A DNA stretch of 64,000 nucleotides, from contig NZ_AP022560.1 in the NCBI RefSeq assembly GCF_010726085.1, positions 5,394,001 to 5,458,000 of the forward strand, written 5' to 3'. The DNA comes from Mycolicibacterium moriokaense (GTDB taxonomy: Bacteria > Actinomycetota > Actinomycetes > Mycobacteriales > Mycobacteriaceae). Shown here piece by piece: positions 1-8,948 of this stretch. Positions within the stretch are counted from its first letter, which is position 1; each line of letters starts with the position of its first letter. The notes below the pieces were generated by a model. It was not told the origin of the DNA, made no database searches, and worked only from the letters and a program-made list of their open reading frames with translations. The translations under genes and the position numbers were made by a program.

Positions 1-225
1 CGGCGCCTGGCGAAGGTCGTCGGATTGCCGGGCGCCAATCGCGGTACGCAGAAGATCGTGCGGGCGTTGATGACGGGATATCTGCTGCACATGCTGACCG
101 GCGACAAGGCCTACCGCGACTTCTCCAACCCCGAAATCGCGCTGCCGAAGGCCCCGACGCTCGACCCGTTCGCCGGCGATCCGGTGGATCTCGAGAACAA
201 GGTCGTCGCGTTGTTGAAGCCCTGA
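1..225 (+). CDS. C-terminal end of an unrecognised protein (5' truncated)
   Basis: The frame is open from the left edge to a TGA at 223-225, giving about 74 residues of a protein whose start lies outside the window. The tail is moderately hydrophobic in the middle (ALMTGYLLHML) and then proline- and acid-rich. I cannot assign a family. It runs codirectionally into the LLM oxidoreductase gene, but the palindromic operator and separate -10 box between them argue that the two are not one transcript unit. Confidence 0.6.
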   Translation, partial: RRLAKVVGLPGANRGTQKIVRALMTGYLLHMLTGDKAYRDFSNPEIALPKAPTLDPFAGDPVDLENKVVALLKP

Positions 226-232
226 GCACAAC

Positions 233-250
233 CAACCAACCGGTTGGGTG
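233..250. promoter_or_regulatory. Palindromic operator, TetR-type
   Basis: The sequence CAACCAACCGGTTGGGTG contains a perfect 12-bp palindrome (CCAACCGGTTGG, 236-247) that continues symmetrically to 18 bp with one mismatched pair (235/248). It lies immediately upstream of a -10-like hexamer and 13 bases before the LLM start, so a bound dimer would cover the promoter. ACC/GGT palindromes of this kind are typical TetR-family operators; the regulator is not visible in the window. Confidence 0.5.
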
Positions 251-256
251 TATAAC
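251..256 (+). promoter_or_regulatory. -10 box TATAAC of a probable leaderless promoter
   Basis: TATAAC is followed by six bases and then the ATG at 263. That spacing puts the predicted transcription start on the A of the start codon, so the message is probably leaderless. No Shine-Dalgarno sequence is present. The operator palindrome directly abuts this box. Confidence 0.45.
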
Positions 257-262
257 TCTCAC

Positions 263-1321
263 ATGTCGACAACGCGGTCCATGCGAGCCGGGATCTTCCT
301 CAACTACGCAGGTGGCTTTCTGGAGGCCGTCGAACAGGTCGTCGACATGGAGAAACTCGGCGTCGACATCGCACTGGTCGCCGAGGCCTACTCCTACGAC
401 GCGATCAGCCAGCTGGGCTTCCTGGCGGCCAAGACGTCAAAGATCGAGCTCGGAACGGGCGTCGTCCCGATCTACATCCGCACCCCGACCCTGCTGGCGA
501 TGACGGCGGCCGGCCTGGACTACGTGTCCGACGGCCGGTTCCGGCTCGGCATCGGCACGTCCGGCCCGCAGGTCATGGAGGGCTTTCACGGTGTTCCATT
601 CGACGCGCCGCTCGGACGGACCCGTGAGGTCGTCGACATCTGCAGGCAGGTGTGGCGCCGCGAGCGGGTGACCTACGACGGCAAGTACTACCAGATTCCG
701 CTGCCTGCCGATCAGGGCACCGGCCTCGGCAAGCCGCTGCATTTGATCAATCACCCTGTGCGCGACCGGATTCCGATCACGATTGCGGCGCTCGGACCGA
801 AGAACGTCGAGCTCACCGCGGAGATCGCCGAGGGCTGGCAGCCGGTGTTCTTCTTCCCGGAGAAGGCCGATGACGTGTGGGGTGACTCACTGCGGGCCGG
901 GTACGCCAAGCGCGATCCTTCCCTTGGCCCGCTCGACATCATGGTGAGCGCGCCCCTGGCGATCGGCGATGACGTCGACGACCGATTGGCTTGGGTGAAG
1001 CCACAATTGGCGCTGTACATCGGCGGTATGGGCGCCCGCGGGCAGAACTTCTACCACAAACTCGCGACCCGTTATGGCTTCGGCGAGGTGGCCGATCACA
1101 TCCAGAATCTCTATCTCGACGGCAAGAAGGCCGAGGCAATCGAAGCGGTACCCGACGAGCTGGTGCGGTCCGTCTCGCTGGTGGGTCCGCGCGGGTACGT
1201 CAAGGAGCGGCTGGCGGCGTTCAAAGAGGCGGGTGCCACCACGCTGTTGCTGCAACCGCTTTCAGGCGACCGCGGTGAAACGTCGAAATTCGTCGAGGAA
1301 CTGCTGGACCTGCTGCCGTAG
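263..1321 (+). CDS. LLM-class F420-dependent oxidoreductase
   Basis: A 352-residue luciferase-like monooxygenase fold protein of the mycobacterial F420 type (Rv3520c-like). N-terminal strand RAGIFLNYAG, AEAYSYDA, the GTGVVPIYIRTP segment and the flavin-site stretch DGRFRLGIGTSGP are visible, with a second TIM-barrel half containing VSLVGPRGYVKERL near the C terminus. It probably uses reduced F420 to reduce or oxidise a small substrate, which cannot be predicted. An in-frame GTG exists at 248, but ATG 263 is preferred because it sits at the right distance from the TATAAC box for leaderless expression and 248 lies inside the operator. Confidence 0.85.
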   Translation: MSTTRSMRAGIFLNYAGGFLEAVEQVVDMEKLGVDIALVAEAYSYDAISQLGFLAAKTSKIELGTGVVPIYIRTPTLLAMTAAGLDYVSDGRFRLGIGTSGPQVMEGFHGVPFDAPLGRTREVVDICRQVWRRERVTYDGKYYQIPLPADQGTGLGKPLHLINHPVRDRIPITIAALGPKNVELTAEIAEGWQPVFFFPEKADDVWGDSLRAGYAKRDPSLGPLDIMVSAPLAIGDDVDDRLAWVKPQLALYIGGMGARGQNFYHKLATRYGFGEVADHIQNLYLDGKKAEAIEAVPDELVRSVSLVGPRGYVKERLAAFKEAGATTLLLQPLSGDRGETSKFVEELLDLLP

Positions 1322-1470
1322 CGATTAAGGAAATCGCCGGAACCCCTGTAGACTGAGTACAGCGGCATCGTCTGTTCTGCCTTTTGCCGCTTCTCGATCG
1401 TCAAACCGAGCGCCGCGGGATCACCCGCGCCGGGCAGGACGACCACACTCAAACTTTCGGAGCTTCAATC
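1322..1470 (+). promoter_or_regulatory. Promoter and structured 5' leader of the helicase gene
   Basis: TAGACT at 1349-1354 is a plausible -10, which would give a leader of about 110 nt before the helicase start. The leader holds a G+C-rich hairpin (CGCGGG atca CCCGCG, near 1412-1427) and ends in a good ribosome-binding site, GGAG at 1459-1462, eight bases before the TTG at 1471. DEAD-box helicase genes often carry long leaders for cold-responsive or autogenous control; that role here is inference. Confidence 0.35.
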
Positions 1471-2778
1471 TTGTCTGTTCAAATCCCCGGTGGCTCAACC
1501 ATGCCCACCTTCGCCGAACTCGGCCTGCCACAGGCAGTCGTCGACGTCCTCGCCGACACCGGCATCGATACGCCGTTCCCCATCCAGGCCGCCACGCTGC
1601 CTGATTCGTTGGCGGGCCGTGACGTTCTCGGCCGCGGCCGCACCGGATCCGGCAAGACTTACGCGTTTCTGTTGCCGATGGTGACGCGACTCACAAACAA
1701 CCCCTCCAGGCCTCTCCCCGGCCGGCCCCGGGCGCTCATCCTGGCCCCGACACGCGAGTTGGTGGCTCAGATCCAGGCGTCGCTCGCTCCCCTGGCCGCT
1801 GCCACAAATCTGCGTTCGGTCGTCGTGTTCGGCGGTGTCGGGCACCAACCGCAGATCGACAAGCTGCGCGCGGGTGTCGATATCGTCATCGCCTGCCCCG
1901 GCCGCCTCGAAGACCATGTGCAGGCAGGTCACGCCGACCTGTCGGCGGTCGAGATCACCGTGCTGGATGAGGCCGACCACATGGCCGATCTCGGATTCCT
2001 GCCTCCCGTCAAGCGCCTGCTCGACAGGACACCGCGTGACGGGCAGCGAATGCTGTTCTCCGCCACGCTGGATCGCGGTGTCGACGTGCTGGTCAAGCGC
2101 TATCTGACCAATCCGGTCGAGCACAGCGTCGACTCGGAGCAGTCGCCGGTGACCGCGATGGACCACCACGTCCTGCATGTCGACAAGGCCTCGCGCATCA
2201 ACGTGCTGGCCGACCTCGCCGCTTCGCCGGGCCGGACCATCGTGTTCGCCCGGACCAAGTACGGCGCCAAGAACCTTGCCCGGCAGTTGAATTCGCGCGG
2301 CGTGCCTGCCGTCGAACTGCACGGCAATCTGTCGCAGAACGCGCGCACCCGTAACCTCGCGGCGTTCTCCGATGGCTCGGCGTCGGTTTTGGTTGCGACG
2401 GACATCGCGGCCCGCGGCATTCACGTCGATGAGGTCAGCCTGGTCGTCCACGCGGATCCGCCCGTCGAGCACAAAGCGTATCTGCACCGGTCCGGCCGGA
2501 CGGCACGCGCCGGCAACGACGGCACGGTGGTGACGCTGATGCTCGACGAGCAGGTGTCGGACGTGCGGCAGCTGACCCGCAGGGCAGGGGTGAAGCCCAC
2601 GATCACCCGCTTCAGCGGTCCGTCGCACCCGGTGCTACATGAGATTGCCCCCGGCGAGCGCACCTTCGGGAAGCCGATCGTGCCCGCCACGCCGCCCAGT
2701 CGACCCGCGCCGGCCAAGCCCGCCCAGGCGCGCCGTCGTCGCTCGAACAACCGGCGTAGGCGTCCCGCTAACGCCTAG
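1471..2778 (+). CDS. rhlE: DEAD-box ATP-dependent RNA helicase, RhlE-like
   Basis: A 435-residue DEAD-box helicase with all core motifs: F-x-ELGL and the Q motif GIDTPFPIQ, Walker A GRTGSGKT, Ia PTREL, motif II DEAD (residues 166-169, in LDEADHMADLGF), motif III SAT (about 197), motif V ATDIAARGIH and motif VI HRSGRTARAG (about 339). The C terminus is a short basic tail (RRRRSNNRRRRP) for RNA contact. It unwinds structured RNA, with likely roles in cold adaptation or ribosome assembly. TTG 1471 is preferred over ATG 1501 because of the GGAG at 1459-1462. Its TAG stop overlaps the stop of the convergent membrane-protein gene in the shared bases CTAG. Confidence 0.9.
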   Translation: MSVQIPGGSTMPTFAELGLPQAVVDVLADTGIDTPFPIQAATLPDSLAGRDVLGRGRTGSGKTYAFLLPMVTRLTNNPSRPLPGRPRALILAPTRELVAQIQASLAPLAAATNLRSVVVFGGVGHQPQIDKLRAGVDIVIACPGRLEDHVQAGHADLSAVEITVLDEADHMADLGFLPPVKRLLDRTPRDGQRMLFSATLDRGVDVLVKRYLTNPVEHSVDSEQSPVTAMDHHVLHVDKASRINVLADLAASPGRTIVFARTKYGAKNLARQLNSRGVPAVELHGNLSQNARTRNLAAFSDGSASVLVATDIAARGIHVDEVSLVVHADPPVEHKAYLHRSGRTARAGNDGTVVTLMLDEQVSDVRQLTRRAGVKPTITRFSGPSHPVLHEIAPGERTFGKPIVPATPPSRPAPAKPAQARRRRSNNRRRRPANA

Positions 2779-3359
2779 GTGTTGGGCCGCGCGGACACTT
2801 GGCGTTCGTTGACAGCGATTTCGGCGAGCAACGCGACCACTACGCCGAACGCGAAGTACAACGCGGGCAGCCACGGGGCGACACCGAACAGTCCGTCGGA
2901 ATCCGCATTGTACGCGAACAGGCCGACCTTGGCGAGCACGATCTCGACGATCGGTCCGAAGATCGCGGCCAATACGCCACAAACGATCGACGGCTTGTCC
3001 CCCAGCGCGCACCAGGTGATCACCGCCATCGTGATGACGAGGGTTGTGCTCGGTACTGTCGGCGCGCTGTGCACCAGCGCGGTGGTGACATAGGTGCCGA
3101 TGACCGCGGCGATACCCGCTAGCCCCTGCCGCGCAGTCACTGTGGTGCGCGGTTCGGGGAGATGCAGCCGCAGTTCGGCCAGCGAGACCGTCGCGGCGCC
3201 AACCATTATCGGAAACCAGATCGGGCTGCTCCAGACGAATGGCACCGCCTCAGTGAAGTACTGCGTGGTGCCGGTGACGACGTGGCTGTGGTCGCCGACG
3301 AGCGATGCCACCGCCCCCAGGAGGAACAGAAAAAGAACCTCGGGCACCCGCAGCTTCAC
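2775..3359 (-). CDS. Polytopic membrane protein, unknown function
   Basis: 194 residues with about six predicted membrane segments (roughly residues 8-22, 46-62, 79-96, 105-119, 124-142 and 160-183) and short polar loops. The last third (PWLPALYFAFGVVVALLAEIA) is the most conserved-looking part. Start is GTG at 3359 with no strong ribosome-binding site nearby. I do not recognise a transport or enzymatic motif. It converges on the helicase gene with a stop-stop overlap, so there is no room for a terminator between them. Confidence 0.7.
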   Translation of the reverse strand: MKLRVPEVLFLFLLGAVASLVGDHSHVVTGTTQYFTEAVPFVWSSPIWFPIMVGAATVSLAELRLHLPEPRTTVTARQGLAGIAAVIGTYVTTALVHSAPTVPSTTLVITMAVITWCALGDKPSIVCGVLAAIFGPIVEIVLAKVGLFAYNADSDGLFGVAPWLPALYFAFGVVVALLAEIAVNERQVSARPNT

Positions 3360-3413
3360 GAAGCGGACGTTACTCCCGCCAACACACCGATCGCCAAGCT
3401 GCCAGTCCCTGCC

Positions 3414-4787
3414 TCATTCGCCCACCTGCGGCAGTTCGTCTGCCGCGATTTCACACGGCGTCCCCGCGGGCGCATCCGGCGCCGCCAGGGGCTCTATCGG
3501 CGGAGGCACGACGGTAATAGGTGGTGGCGGCTCGGCCGGCGGTTCGGTCGCGACCGGTGGCGGTGGATCTGCCGCCGGCACTTCTTCGTCGTCGACAGCA
3601 GCGGCTGCGGGATCTGCTTCGGCGGTGTCTGAGCCCTCTTGCGTCTCGTCGTCATCGAGCAGTTCCTCGTCCACGTCGTCGTCGGACTCGTCGGGCTCGT
3701 CTTCGTCGAGTTCCTCTGGATCTTCGGGGACGTCTGGCTCGTCGTTTTCGGGCAGATCCGACAGTGCCTCCTGCGACGCTCCCAGTAGACCGCCCAGCAT
3801 GTCGCCGAGCTGGCCTCCGAACCCGGACAGTCCGCTTCCGATGTCGGGCATTCCCCCGCCGAGCGACGGTACTGAGGGCGGCGCCATCGCCGCAGGCTCC
3901 ACCGGCGGCGCAAGTGGTGGCGGCGGCTGGGGCGGTGGCGCCGGCAGCGGTGACTGTGCCACCGGCGGCGACGCCGACCACCCCGTCGCCATCCCGGTCG
4001 GCGCACCCATCGGTCCGCCGGCGATCGCTCCACCACCGCGCGAGTCCACGCCCGCTGGTGTGGTTCCCACCGCCTCGCCCGATGGACCAGACCACGCCGG
4101 ACCGAAATCGCCGGGCACTTCGAATGCAACGGCCGACTGCGATGTCAGTTCGACCACCGCGGTGTCGTATGCCTCCGTCACGGTGGCCACCGTCGATCGC
4201 ATCGCCGTCAGCCACTCGCCGCGAATGTCATTCTCGACGAACGGCTTTACCTCTTGATCAACGAGCTCGCTCGCCGCCACACGATCACCTGCGCCGGTGG
4301 TGATGGTCTGCACCGCGGCACGCCAATCCGGCCGCGCACCCCGATTCTCCATCGCCACCGTCGCCGCGACCTTCCCATCGATGCTGTGCCACAACCGATC
4401 CCGCAGCGATATCAACGATTCAGCCGCCGCACGAACGGCATTCACCACATCCGCCGAGGCCTCACCATGACGTCGCAGGAACTCCCGCGACGCCGCCGCG
4501 CCCGTACCACGCCACACCACGGGCATGAAGACCAGCTGTGCCTCTTGGCGAGCGAGCACCCCTTCGGCCGCGGTTGCCGCTGCCCGCAATGCCTCGCAAT
4601 CGGCATCGAGCGCACACAAGTCCATGCCGTCCTCGCTGCCGTACCAATCGCGTACCTGCGATGCGTGCAGGGTCAGATCCGGGTCCTTGTAGCCGAGCAG
4701 ATGGCAGGCCCACACGTAGTCCTGCACAGTCTCGGCGGCAGGCCGGCCTTCGGCCAATCGCGAAGCGGCGTCGTATATTTCGGCCAC
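3414..4787 (-). CDS. Ala/Pro-rich acidic protein, Rv3439c-like, probable type VII-associated
   Basis: 457 residues in three parts. Residues 1 to about 235 are helical and alanine-rich, with a conserved MPVVWRGTGAAASREFL stretch that resembles a WXG-family hairpin. A Pro/Gly-rich linker follows, then a very acidic stretch (about residues 345-400, mostly D, E and P), and a proline-rich end with PPPP runs. The gene follows the next one after three bases and both precede glmM, as Rv3439c-Rv3440c do in M. tuberculosis. The architecture suggests a secreted or surface partner of the small upstream protein; function is unknown. Confidence 0.75.
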   Translation of the reverse strand: MAEIYDAASRLAEGRPAAETVQDYVWACHLLGYKDPDLTLHASQVRDWYGSEDGMDLCALDADCEALRAAATAAEGVLARQEAQLVFMPVVWRGTGAAASREFLRRHGEASADVVNAVRAAAESLISLRDRLWHSIDGKVAATVAMENRGARPDWRAAVQTITTGAGDRVAASELVDQEVKPFVENDIRGEWLTAMRSTVATVTEAYDTAVVELTSQSAVAFEVPGDFGPAWSGPSGEAVGTTPAGVDSRGGGAIAGGPMGAPTGMATGWSASPPVAQSPLPAPPPQPPPPLAPPVEPAAMAPPSVPSLGGGMPDIGSGLSGFGGQLGDMLGGLLGASQEALSDLPENDEPDVPEDPEELDEDEPDESDDDVDEELLDDDETQEGSDTAEADPAAAAVDDEEVPAADPPPPVATEPPAEPPPPITVVPPPIEPLAAPDAPAGTPCEIAADELPQVGE

Positions 4788-4790
4788 GCC

Positions 4791-5099
4791 TCAGCCCACC
4801 AGGCGGCGGCTGGCACGCAGGTCGGCCTCATCGTAACGATCCGCGGTGGTACGCAAAGTCGCCGCGATCTCCGCGCACGCCCGCACCCACCCCCGGAGTT
4901 GGTCAGCGAGACCGTCGACCGCGGCACGCACGGCTGCACCGTGCGCGACGTGCATCCTGCCTGCGGAAGCGCTACCGAATTGCAGCCCGGCGAGCCGCGT
5001 GCGGACGACGGCATCGACGGCGTCGGCCGCAGCCTGATACTCGTCGGCGACATGCAGCAGCGCGGCGACATCGACGTGCGCGACGTCTCGTTCTCCCAT
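4791..5099 (-). CDS. ESX secretion-associated small protein, EspC/DUF2580-like (Rv3440c)
   Basis: 102 residues, all-helical, of the type VII secretion target family. Helix one (VAALLHVADEYQAAADAV) and helix two (HGAAVRAAVDGLADQL) would form the hairpin, and the C terminus carries YDEAD, an exact YxxxD type VII export motif. Start ATG 5099. It is followed three bases later by the Rv3439c-like gene. Such pairs are usually cosecreted as a complex through an ESX system, and the ESX-4 locus lies only 4 kb away. Whether ESX-4 carries this pair is inference. Confidence 0.75.
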   Translation of the reverse strand: MGERDVAHVDVAALLHVADEYQAAADAVDAVVRTRLAGLQFGSASAGRMHVAHGAAVRAAVDGLADQLRGWVRACAEIAATLRTTADRYDEADLRASRRLVG

Positions 5100-5143
5100 G
5101 TAGAGCTAGGACGCTATCGACGGCCCACCGGTTCCCACCGGTT

Positions 5144-6481
5144 TCAGGGTTGTTCGCTGACCGATTCCGCTACCCGCGCGGCTAGCCGGCGCGCGGTATC
5201 CTCGTCGGCGGCCTCCACCATGACGCGGACAACCTGTTCAGTTCCGGAGGGACGCAACAGAATTCGACCCGAATCACCCAGCGCGCGTTCGGCCTCGGCC
5301 ACCGCGGTGCGCACCGACGGCGCCTCGGCGACCGTCGCCTTGTCAGCGACCTCGACGTTGATCAGCACTTGCGGCATCGTCTGCATCGGCTCGGCGAGTT
5401 TGGCCAGCGACGATCGCGTCTGCGCCATCCGCGACATCAAGCGCAGACCGGTCAGAATGCCGTCGCCCGTCGTACCGAACGCCGGCATGACAATGTGTCC
5501 CGATTGTTCGCCACCCAACGAGTACTCGCCGGCGCGCAACTCCTCGAGCACATAACGGTCGCCGACGCCGGTGGTGCGTACCTCGATGGCGGCCTCGCGC
5601 ATCGCGAGATGCAGACCGAGGTTGCTCATGACGGTGGTGACCAGCGTGTTGGACGCCAATTCGCCGGCCTCCTGCATCGCGAGCGCCAGGATCACCATGA
5701 TCGCGTCGCCGTCGACCGTCCGGCCGCTCGCATCGACTGCCAGGCAGCGGTCGGCGTCCCCGTCGTGCGCGAGGCCGAGATCCGCGTGGTGGGACACGAC
5801 CGCGGCCTGCAGCGTCTCCATGTGCGTGGAACCGCAGCCGTCGTTGATGTTCAGACCGTTGGGCTCCGCGTTGATGGCGATGACGTTCGCACCCGCGGCG
5901 CGATAGGCGCGGGGTGCAGCCGACGAGGCGGCGCCGTGCGCACAGTCGACGACGACGGTGATTCCGTCGAGGCGGGTCGTCACCGCCTTGCCGACATGAC
6001 GCAGATAGCGGTCCAAGGCATCCTCGGCGTCGACCACTCGGCCGATGCCCGCACCGGTGGGCCGATGACCGGGACCTTGGTGGACGAGCTCCTCGATCCG
6101 GTCCTCGGCCGCGTCGTCGAGCTTGTGGCCACCCGGCCCGAAGATCTTGATGCCGTTATCCGGCATCGGATTGTGCGACGCGCTGATCATCACGCCGAAG
6201 TCGGCGTCATAGGCGCCGGCGAGGTAGGCCACCGCCGGTGTCGGCAGCACCCCGACCCGCAATGCGTCCACGCCCTCACTGGTGATGCCGGCGATCACCG
6301 CCGCTTCGAGCATCTCCCCGCTGGCCCTGGGATCGCGGCCGACCACGGCCACGCGACGCGCATGACCGCCGACGCCGCCAAGCCGTCGAGCCGCCGCCGA
6401 ACCGAGCGCCATGGCCAGCTCAGCGGTCAGATCCTGGTTGGCGACGCCGCGCACCCCATCGGTGCCGAACAGTCGACCCAT
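5144..6481 (-). CDS. glmM: Phosphoglucosamine mutase
   Basis: 445-residue GlmM, which interconverts glucosamine-6-phosphate and glucosamine-1-phosphate for UDP-GlcNAc and peptidoglycan synthesis in the cytosol. Visible features are the N terminus [12 protein letters not shown], the phosphoserine loop ISASHNP with Ser102, the Mg-binding DGDADR, the sugar-binding GGEQSGH and the phosphate-binding [14 protein letters not shown]. The frame extends 27 codons further upstream, but ATG 6481 begins exactly at the family's conserved start and has AGAAG about nine bases before it. It lies downstream of rpsI as in other mycobacteria. Confidence 0.97.
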   Translation of the reverse strand: MGRLFGTDGVRGVANQDLTAELAMALGSAAARRLGGVGGHARRVAVVGRDPRASGEMLEAAVIAGITSEGVDALRVGVLPTPAVAYLAGAYDADFGVMISASHNPMPDNGIKIFGPGGHKLDDAAEDRIEELVHQGPGHRPTGAGIGRVVDAEDALDRYLRHVGKAVTTRLDGITVVVDCAHGAASSAAPRAYRAAGANVIAINAEPNGLNINDGCGSTHMETLQAAVVSHHADLGLAHDGDADRCLAVDASGRTVDGDAIMVILALAMQEAGELASNTLVTTVMSNLGLHLAMREAAIEVRTTGVGDRYVLEELRAGEYSLGGEQSGHIVMPAFGTTGDGILTGLRLMSRMAQTRSSLAKLAEPMQTMPQVLINVEVADKATVAEAPSVRTAVAEAERALGDSGRILLRPSGTEQVVRVMVEAADEDTARRLAARVAESVSEQP

Positions 6482-6624
6482 GCCGACAAACTTCTCATAA
6501 ATGGCGCCCAAAGAGCCAACCGCGGACACCGCGCGCCGTGCCGCCACCGAATCGGTACCCAAATGCGACAGGACGCACTCACCGCCCGCATCCGGGGTGG
6601 ATACGGGCGGTGATGTCGCTTTGA

Positions 6625-7101
6625 TTAGCTGCCGTGCTCGGCGGACGGCTGCTGCGGGGTGGCGGGCGCCGTGGTCGGAACCTCGTCCCCGGACGTCTGG
6701 CCAGGGGTGCCCTCGATCTCGCCAGGGGTGCCCTCAACCTGACCAGGCGCGCCCTGAATGTGGCCAGGGGCGCTCTCGGACTGGCCAGGACCGTTCTGCT
6801 GGAGCAGAACCGATCCGAGGCTGTTGACGCACACCGACTGCTCGGTGCCCTCGGTGTCCGTGGCCTCGGCCAGCTTGGTCACCTGGTCAACCTCGAGGTC
6901 GCAGACACCGGCAGCGATCGTCGCGGCGTCGGCGGCCTTCACGTCCTCAAGGACTCCAGCGCTGCCGAGGGTCACGTTGACCAGGCCGTCGGGCGCGGGA
7001 GCGTTGTGGGGCTGCGCGCCAGCGATGCCCAGGCCGGCAGTGAAGAGCAGCGACCCGCCAAGGACGGTGCCTGCTGCGACGTTCTTCATGACGTTCCTCA
7101 T
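6625..7101 (-). CDS. Secreted protein with C-terminal heptapeptide repeats
   Basis: 158 residues. The start ATG 7101 has GGAG six bases upstream; the frame extends further but without a site. A Sec signal peptide ([23 protein letters not shown]) is followed by a small domain with two cysteines (GVCDLEV and QSVCVNSL) that may form a disulfide. The C-terminal third has four degenerate seven-residue units of the form (G/S)xPGxxE ([28 protein letters not shown]), and then a Thr/Pro-rich tail. Probably exported or cell-wall associated. I do not recognise a named family. Confidence 0.7.
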   Translation of the reverse strand: MRNVMKNVAAGTVLGGSLLFTAGLGIAGAQPHNAPAPDGLVNVTLGSAGVLEDVKAADAATIAAGVCDLEVDQVTKLAEATDTEGTEQSVCVNSLGSVLLQQNGPGQSESAPGHIQGAPGQVEGTPGEIEGTPGQTSGDEVPTTAPATPQQPSAEHGS

Positions 7102-7400
7102 CAATTGCTCCTTTTCAGTAGGGGAGGCGACAGTCCGGTCCCCCGATGGCATGACTGCCGTACCGGTGGCCTGTGGGGCCAATCCGCGCATGCGGCATCG
7201 CCACCTCCGAAGACGCTGTATTCACGATCGGGGCGGGATCCAAACGAAAAGCACGCAATTGTGAACTGGTCGACCTTGTATGCAAACCCGCGAACGCAGG
7301 GAAAATTGCGTGTTCACCTGCAGTGGAACGGTCGACAACGTCGCCGCTCGAGACGATGGTTCGCCAGTGCCATGGTCACCTACCAGGGCGCGGCAATAAG
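7102..7400. other. Non-coding region upstream of the secreted repeat protein
   Basis: No credible gene. It should hold the promoter of the leftward secreted-protein gene, though I cannot pick a convincing -10. Two rearranged copies of the same modules occur: ACGCAATT-GTGAAC at 7253-7266, and AATTGCGT-GTTCAC at 7304-7317, whose reverse complement is GTGAAC-ACGCAATT. ACGCAATT/AATTGCGT thus form inverted arms about 43 bases apart. This may be a regulatory site. Confidence 0.35.
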
Positions 7401-7439
7401 CATTCCGCCCGGCGCGCGTGATGCACACCGGGCGGAATG
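7401..7439 (-). terminator. Hairpin terminator after rpsI
   Basis: A perfect 12-bp inverted repeat, CATTCCGCCCGG at 7401-7412 and CCGGGCGGAATG at 7428-7439, with a 15-base loop, begins 11 bases past the rpsI stop. There is no U-run, as is common for mycobacterial terminators. Confidence 0.7.
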
Positions 7440-7449
7440 ACCAAACAGA

Positions 7450-7943
<494 letters not shown>

Positions 7944-7947
<4 letters not shown>

Positions 7948-8387
7948 TGGGCCACCTGCTTGATCTCATACGGAATGGGCTGCTGGGCGGTGTGCGGATG
8001 ATCCGGCCCCGCGTAGACCCGCAGCTTCTTCTGGATCTGATGGCCGAGCTTGGTGTGCGGGATCATGCCGAGGATCGCCCGCTCGACGACCCGGTCGGCG
8101 TGCTTGGCCATCTCGTCACCGAGCGCACGTGCCCGCAGACCGCCGGGATAACCCGAGTGGCGGTAGGCGAACTTCTTCGCGAGCTTGTCGCCACTGATGG
8201 CGACCTTGTCTGCGTTGATGACAATGACGAAATCGCCACCGTCGACATTCGGCGTGAATGTCGGCTTGTGCTTGCCACGCAGCAGATTCGCTGCTGCGAC
8301 GGCGAGCCGGCCGAGCACCACGTCCGTGGCGTCGATGACGTACCACGAACGCGTGGTGTCACCCGCCTTTGGCGTGTACGTAGGCAC
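7944..8387 (-). CDS. rplM: 50S ribosomal protein L13
   Basis: 147 residues, the usual length: [37 protein letters not shown] and [11 protein letters not shown] are diagnostic for L13. GTG 8387 is preferred over the in-frame ATG at 8402 because GAGAGG lies six bases upstream of it and the resulting protein aligns with mycobacterial L13 from its first residue. First gene of the rplM-rpsI operon. Confidence 0.97.
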
Positions 8388-8738
8388 AGCGCTACCTCTC
8401 ATCTATCGGGTTGGATCCCGGAGCGACCCGGGGGCCGGTCAGGTGTGCGGTGGGGAACCCTCGGCGACCGACGTTGACCCGAGGCCCCGGCGTTACCGCA
8501 CGCCAACGGAGCAGCTTACCTGTGCCCGTCCTCGCAGGTCAAAACGCCTTCGGCGGGGTCTGACCTTGGCCTGGAGCGGGGCGCGGCCAGATGCCGCCCA
8601 CGCGGGGCGTCCAAACATGTCCAAAACATAGGGAAACACCTGATTTCTCCGTACACCAACCCGCCGTAGCTTCGTCTGCGTCGGCGAGCGGTGTTAGCCA
8701 GGAACCGATCCAAATATCAAGATCACAACGGAGAACAC
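8388..8738. other. Divergent promoter region between rplM and the Excalibur gene
   Basis: No gene seen. On the minus strand it must hold the rplM-rpsI promoter and a G+C-rich leader that could carry autogenous control, though I see no named leader structure. On the plus strand it holds the promoter of the small secreted protein; TATCAA at about 8716 is one weak -10 candidate, and GGAGA just before 8739 serves as ribosome-binding site. Confidence 0.3.
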
Positions 8739-8933
8739 ATGTTTCGCACTCTCATCGCCGGGGCCTTGGTTGCCGCGGCGGCTGCTGTCGGCGCCGCCTC
8801 GGTCGCGAACGCCGAGACCTACTACAAGAACTGCGCCGCGGCGCGCGAGGCCGGCGTTGCGCCGATCATGCAGGGCGAGGACGGCTACGCGCCGCATCTC
8901 GACCGCGACGGCGACGGCATCGCCTGCGAATAG
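8739..8933 (+). CDS. Small secreted Excalibur calcium-binding-domain protein
   Basis: 64 residues. A Sec signal peptide (LIAGALVAAAAAVGAASVANA) leaves a mature peptide of about 38 residues that is a complete Excalibur domain: YYKNCAAAREAGVAPI and the calcium loop HLDRDGDGIACE, with two cysteines positioned for a disulfide. Extracellular; function is unknown beyond likely calcium binding. CGGAGAAC precedes ATG 8739; an in-frame ATG at 8691 would ruin the signal peptide. It stands alone between rplM and esxT with its own terminator, so it is an independent transcription unit. Confidence 0.85.
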   Translation: MFRTLIAGALVAAAAAVGAASVANAETYYKNCAAAREAGVAPIMQGEDGYAPHLDRDGDGIACE

Positions 8934-8948
8934 CCGCAGCTAAAGCTG

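Noticed and set aside
3094..4257. 387-residue Ser/Gly-rich plus-strand open frame
   Set aside because: It mirrors the low-complexity acidic/proline codons of the Rv3439c-like gene on the other strand; no start signal and no recognisable domain.
7173..7421. 82-codon plus-strand open frame upstream of the secreted repeat protein
   Set aside because: No ribosome-binding site, no recognisable sequence, and it runs into the rpsI terminator.
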